Source: Dyadobacter pollutisoli (lineage in GTDB: Bacteria; Bacteroidota; Bacteroidia; Cytophagales; Spirosomataceae). Taken from it: a DNA stretch of 64,000 bases. Under the pieces are notes generated by a model that was given only the letters and a program-made list of their open reading frames with translations, had not been told where the DNA came from and did no database searches. The stretch lies in contig NZ_CP112998.1 in assembly GCF_026625565.1 (NCBI RefSeq), positions 2,668,501 to 2,732,500 of the forward strand. Direction: 5' to 3'. The stretch's first letter is position 1, and each line of letters opens with the position of its first letter. Below, piece by piece: positions 61,129 through 64,000 of the stretch. The position numbers and the translations under genes are program-made.

Positions 61129-61150
61129 TTTACGGGCACGTGCCCGTAAA
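61129..61150. promoter_or_regulatory. Perfect 22-bp palindrome, probable LacI-type operator
   Basis: The core ACGGGCACGTGCCCGT is flanked symmetrically by TTT and AAA, 22 bp in all, centred between 61139 and 61140 with the C/G centre typical of LacI-family operators. It lies 46 bases upstream of the chosen start of the Nramp-like gene and about 120 bases downstream of the LacI gene end, in an AT-rich leader, and most likely binds the adjacent LacI protein to repress the transporter-epimerase-aldolase operon. Confidence 0.75.
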
Positions 61151-61273
61151 GATAGAAAAGATTTAATTAATTCTATTTTTTCTAATTTATATAGATAAAA
61201 TTTTGTCCCAAATTTCAAGGACTTTGGATTCCAGCGCCTTTGAATTAAAAGACATTATATATGTTGCTTTATC

Positions 61274-62332
61274 TCAATTTTGATAGAATTCGTAATTTTC
61301 CTTCGTCACAATGTCGATCGGCATGTAACTCAGCCTCGTCACCGCGGCGTTCATCACCAGTGTCTGGTGTAGCGCCATCATGCCCCGGTAGCCCTGGTCC
61401 TCCGGTCTGTGGCAGATCAGGAAATCTATGACATTGTTTTCAAGATAACCCACATTCTCTTTGACGAAATCATAGCCGATCAGCGATACGTGGGTACGGT
61501 GACTGTTTTTAAGAAATGAGGCAACGGTATGGACGCGGGAATTGGTCACAAAAGCAGCCCCTATATCCTTATTTAAATGGAAGAGATAAGTGAGGTGACG
61601 CGCCACCGACTGATAATCCGTTTCACTGATGTCAACCCGGATGATATCGTTGGGCTGCACATGATCTTTGAAATAAGCCCTGAACCCCTCCTCTATTTCG
61701 GAATAATTGAAGTTATCGGTCTCTTTGGAAATATTGATAATGAGCACCTTAGCATCACTTTGCAGCCTGTAAGTCAGCAGCTTCGCGCCTACGTACCCAC
61801 TCTTGTACAGATGCGGGCCTATGTAGGAAAGGCTTTGGAGATCGGGAATGTCAGAGTCGATGAACACAAACGGAATTTTACGCTTGGCGCATTGTGCCGC
61901 AAATTCCCTCGTTTCCTCGATAAAGGAAGGCGCGATAAGAATGCCATGCACGTCCTGGTCCAGTACCAGTTTGATTTGTTCTGCAAACGACTCTTTATCA
62001 TTCAGATCGAAGAAAAAAGTCAATGTCTGAACGCCGTATTGCTTGATCTCCGTCTCCGCGCGACGTATCCCGCTCAGTGGAGCGAGCCAGAAATCAGTTT
62101 CCTCCGAAACGCTCGGAATGATGACTGCAAGGGTAATGATTTTTTTCGAGGCAAGCCTGCTGGCCAGGATATTAGGCTGATAGTCAAGCTCCTTGATGAT
62201 ATCGTTAATCCGTTTTTTAGTCTTTTCGGAAACGCCGGTCCTGTTATGAAGCACCCTGTCTACTGTTGCGGTGGAGACATTCGCACGCCTCGCTATTTCC
62301 TTCACTCCAGAAGCGGTATTTTCTTTTTCCAT
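61274..62332 (-). CDS. LacI-family transcriptional regulator
   Basis: 352 residues. N-terminal HTH GVKEIARRANVSTATVDRVLHNRTGVS (10-36) with the hinge helix ILASRLASKK, then a periplasmic-binding-protein-like sensor (about 65-345; HGILIAPSFIEET, IPFVFIDSDIP, NVIDFLICHRPEDQGY). DNA recognition STATVDRVLHNR differs from the usual ST-VSRVLN. The operator is probably the palindrome at 61129-61150. Effector probably a sugar or derivative. Same strand as, and upstream of, the operon it would control. Confidence 0.92.
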   Translation of the reverse strand: MEKENTASGVKEIARRANVSTATVDRVLHNRTGVSEKTKKRINDIIKELDYQPNILASRLASKKIITLAVIIPSVSEETDFWLAPLSGIRRAETEIKQYGVQTLTFFFDLNDKESFAEQIKLVLDQDVHGILIAPSFIEETREFAAQCAKRKIPFVFIDSDIPDLQSLSYIGPHLYKSGYVGAKLLTYRLQSDAKVLIINISKETDNFNYSEIEEGFRAYFKDHVQPNDIIRVDISETDYQSVARHLTYLFHLNKDIGAAFVTNSRVHTVASFLKNSHRTHVSLIGYDFVKENVGYLENNVIDFLICHRPEDQGYRGMMALHQTLVMNAAVTRLSYMPIDIVTKENYEFYQN

Positions 62333-62509
62333 TCAAGGTTTAGTTTTACTCAGAAGATCGGTGCAACACCATCATATGGCACCCGGCAATCTCATAAGTC
62401 TGCGGCAGCCTGCTGTTACTATTGGTATGCAGGCAATTTTAATAATAAATTTTTGACAGGTAAATATAGGCTTTGTTCAATGAAATAGTACAGGGTACTA
62501 CATAAAATG

Positions 62510-62542
62510 AAACAGTTCCGCGACAATGCCACGGAACTGTTT
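62510..62542 (-). terminator. Hairpin terminator downstream of the lipoprotein gene
   Basis: AAACAGTTCCG (62510-62520) is exactly complementary to CGGAACTGTTT (62532-62542) with an 11-base loop; it lies 21 bases past the stop of the minus-strand lipoprotein gene, with a T-rich tail in that direction. The rest of the 231-base gap 62333-62563 shows no gene; AGTACAGGGTACT near 62490 is a small palindrome. Confidence 0.7.
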
Positions 62543-62563
62543 GCTTCATCGGCGGACTGGCAG

Positions 62564-62944
62564 TCAGTCCACAAACCGGATCCTTTTGCAGTCCTCAGCC
62601 GTTACCGTAGCCGAGCTTGCCTTCCAGTTTCCTACCAGGTCATTGCCTTTGTAACGCTTGCCAGACACCACATAAGTCCCGATTGGTAAATTCAGACTAA
62701 CCACTGACGGTGAGCCTGCTGCCCCGCATTCAGGCCGTGTGGGAATGGACTTTGAAAGTGTGCCCAGGACATTGCCATCGACGATCACATCGATACGGTC
62801 GAATTTTTCCTGGTCATAATTAGTGTAAAAAATCAGGTTGCCCTGCGGTACCGGTTCGTCATCCTTTTTGCAGGAAAACACCATTGTAGCGATAACAAGC
62901 AGGTAGAGGCTGCCGAGACGAACGTTTTTAAAAAGATTTTTCAT
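62564..62944 (-). CDS. Putative lipoprotein of the DUF4397-like type
   Basis: 126 residues. Signal peptide with a lipobox-like LLVIATMVFSCKKD (Cys about 25); the mature part is a small beta-rich domain with GNLIFYTNYDQEKFDRIDVIVDG, two further Cys (PECGAAG, EDCKRI) and a regular beta pattern. The beta-sandwich vaguely recalls DUF4397; I cannot confirm this. Membrane-anchored, function unknown. Confidence 0.65.
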   Translation of the reverse strand: MKNLFKNVRLGSLYLLVIATMVFSCKKDDEPVPQGNLIFYTNYDQEKFDRIDVIVDGNVLGTLSKSIPTRPECGAAGSPSVVSLNLPIGTYVVSGKRYKGNDLVGNWKASSATVTAEDCKRIRFVD

Positions 62945-63094
62945 GGCCTTGTTTAGAATAAGATTGTTACAACATATTTGGTTTCAGAAGCAGGATAGGC
63001 TTTCTGTTTTGCCATGACAAAATTATATTGGCCACAAGACCTTCCTTCAGACTATTGAGTAGTCTGCGTTTTTATTGAGCAGAATGTGGGAAAC

Positions 63095-63841
63095 TTAAAA
63101 CCGTGCGAACATATCCATGAATTCCTGCCTGCGCGACCGGGAAATGGTGATTGTAACATCATTGTCCATCACCACATATCCGCCTTCCCCACGGACGAAC
63201 TTCTTGATCCTGTTGAGATTGATCAGAAAAGAATTATGCACCCTGAAAAAGTCCGGGCCGCTCAGGGCTTCATCAATGTCTTTGAGCACTTTGGAAACCA
63301 CTATTTTCTTCCCGCCGGAAAGGACCACACTTGTGTAATTACTCTCCGCCTCGCAGTATATAATGTCCTGGGTGGTCACAAATATCATCCCGTCGCCCGT
63401 CGTGAGGGCAATGCGCTGTGGCGTCGGCTTCATTTGTCTTACACTTTGAAAAAGCAAATCCAGCTGCTCCCGGGAAGGTGTGCTTCCTTTTTCTTCGATC
63501 CTGCGAATGGTTTCTTTCAGATCGTCGGGATCGATCGGTTTGAGCAGGTAATTCAATGCACTGTATTTGAATGCTTTAATAGCAAATTTGTCATAAGCCG
63601 TAGTAAAAACCACATCAAAGAAAAGCTTGTCGAATTTTTCCAGCATGTCGAACCCATTCATTCTGGGCATTTCAATGTCCAGGAAAACGACATCGGGCCG
63701 GTGCTTTTTGATTTCCTCAATACCCTTTTCGGCCGAGTTGCACATGGCTGCGATCGAAACCGAAGGCGCATAAGTTTTCAGCAGCCATTCGAGCATTTCA
63801 ACGCAGTTTTTTTCGTCGTCAATGATGATACATTTTATCAT
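63095..63841 (-). CDS. LytTR-family response regulator
   Basis: 248 residues. Receiver with IIDDEK and phospho-acceptor Asp55 (FLDIEMPRMNG), then Lys in LLKPID; the LytTR domain (about 145-245) contains RIALTTGDGMIFVTTQDIIYCEAESNYT and FFRVHNSFLINLNRIKKF. It is downstream of the kinase fragment at the window edge, which should be its partner. Confidence 0.94.
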   Translation of the reverse strand: MIKCIIIDDEKNCVEMLEWLLKTYAPSVSIAAMCNSAEKGIEEIKKHRPDVVFLDIEMPRMNGFDMLEKFDKLFFDVVFTTAYDKFAIKAFKYSALNYLLKPIDPDDLKETIRRIEEKGSTPSREQLDLLFQSVRQMKPTPQRIALTTGDGMIFVTTQDIIYCEAESNYTSVVLSGGKKIVVSKVLKDIDEALSGPDFFRVHNSFLINLNRIKKFVRGEGGYVVMDNDVTITISRSRRQEFMDMFARF

Positions 63842-63894
63842 TTCAAGGCCTTGTAAAAAGTGATTTAACTATTCTCAACGAAATAAATCCCGAT

Positions 63895-64000
63895 CTAAAC
63901 CGGAATTTTAATAACAACACGTGTCCCCGCAGCTTTGTGATCGCCATCGACAAGGTCAATGATCTCCACGCTCGCACTCGTCTGCGCATACTGGTTCAAA
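63895..64000 (-). CDS. C-terminal tail of a histidine kinase (5' part outside the window)
   Basis: The minus strand reads LNQYAQTSASVEIIDLVDGD and ends in GTRVVIKIPV before a stop (63895-63897), the usual last strand of a HATPase_c domain in LytS-type kinases. About 34 residues are visible. It precedes the LytTR regulator by 53 bases and is almost certainly its kinase. Confidence 0.75.
   Translation of the reverse strand, partial: LNQYAQTSASVEIIDLVDGDHKAAGTRVVIKIPV

Noticed and set aside
61577..62488. A 303-codon open frame on the plus strand opposite the LacI gene
   Set aside because: It has no family-like motifs and lies exactly opposite a well-supported LacI gene; long antisense frames are common here.
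63086..63856. A 256-codon open frame opposite the LytTR regulator gene
   Set aside because: Antisense to a clear response regulator; composition and motifs are not protein-like.

Overview
The window looks like chromosomal DNA of a Bacteroidota bacterium of the order Cytophagales, most likely Dyadobacter or a close relative. This rests on several things. There are Bacteroidota-type -7 boxes (TAnnTTTG). There are LytS/LytTR and 7TMR-DISM two-component systems. FtsX, a DUF3098 protein, UppP, TruB and RibF lie in one run. A GH95 fucosidase, a CE7 esterase and a Tat-type Gfo/Idh oxidoreductase are also present. The species call is inference. I see no rRNA, complete tRNA, insertion sequence, prophage or CRISPR array.

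Left part (1-16.3 kb), almost all on the minus strand. A truncated nSTAND NTPase with a membrane segment lies beside an RsbW-like ATPase and a STAS protein, then a glycogen debranching enzyme (GlgX) with its own STAS protein and an AGE-type alpha/alpha-barrel protein. Upstream of these in the direction of transcription is a compact accessory cluster (7.2-16.3 kb): six genes carrying eight SnoaL/NTF2-like domains, two DJ-1/PfpI proteins, a VOC protein, a GMC flavin oxidoreductase and a ThDP-dependent decarboxylase-like enzyme. It is divergent from a three-gene plus-strand operon (16.9-19.7 kb) of a pseudo-receiver/GAF protein, a LytS-type kinase and a LytTR regulator.

Middle part (19.8-41 kb). 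A bestrophin channel gene is followed after 5 bases by an LCIB-type (theta) carbonic anhydrase homologue, the pair used in the algal CO2-concentrating mechanism. Then come a class A beta-lactamase-like hydrolase, RluF, a CE7 esterase, a Gfo/Idh oxidoreductase, a 112-bp tandem repeat array and a housekeeping block (EtfBA, bifunctional nuclease, FtsX, DUF3098, UppP, TruB, RibF). From 34.9 to 41.1 kb a dithiol flavoprotein reductase precedes an ergothioneine locus: an EgtV-like ATPase, an EgtU-like permease/binding-protein fusion, EgtB and EgtD. The binding-protein half of the EgtU-like fusion is circularly permuted relative to the usual OpuCC/EgtU order.

Right part (41-64 kb). A 7TMR-DISM kinase and NarL-type regulator are followed by a UGT-like glycosyltransferase, a GH95 enzyme and many small stand-alone adaptation genes (three DinB, VOC, RibD-C reductase, YjbQ, DoxX, SRPBCC, a GlxA/AraC regulator, a thioredoxin-fold protein). 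A LacI-controlled operon follows, with an Nramp-fold transporter lacking the metal-binding motifs, an NAD-epimerase-like protein lacking the YxxxK lysine, and a DapA-like aldolase. A perfect palindrome lies in its leader. The window ends in a LytTR regulator and the tail of its kinase.

The strongest candidates for something undescribed are the bestrophin-LCIB pair, the permuted ergothioneine-type transporter inside an Egt biosynthesis locus, the SnoaL-rich cluster, and the LacI operon with the non-canonical Nramp.
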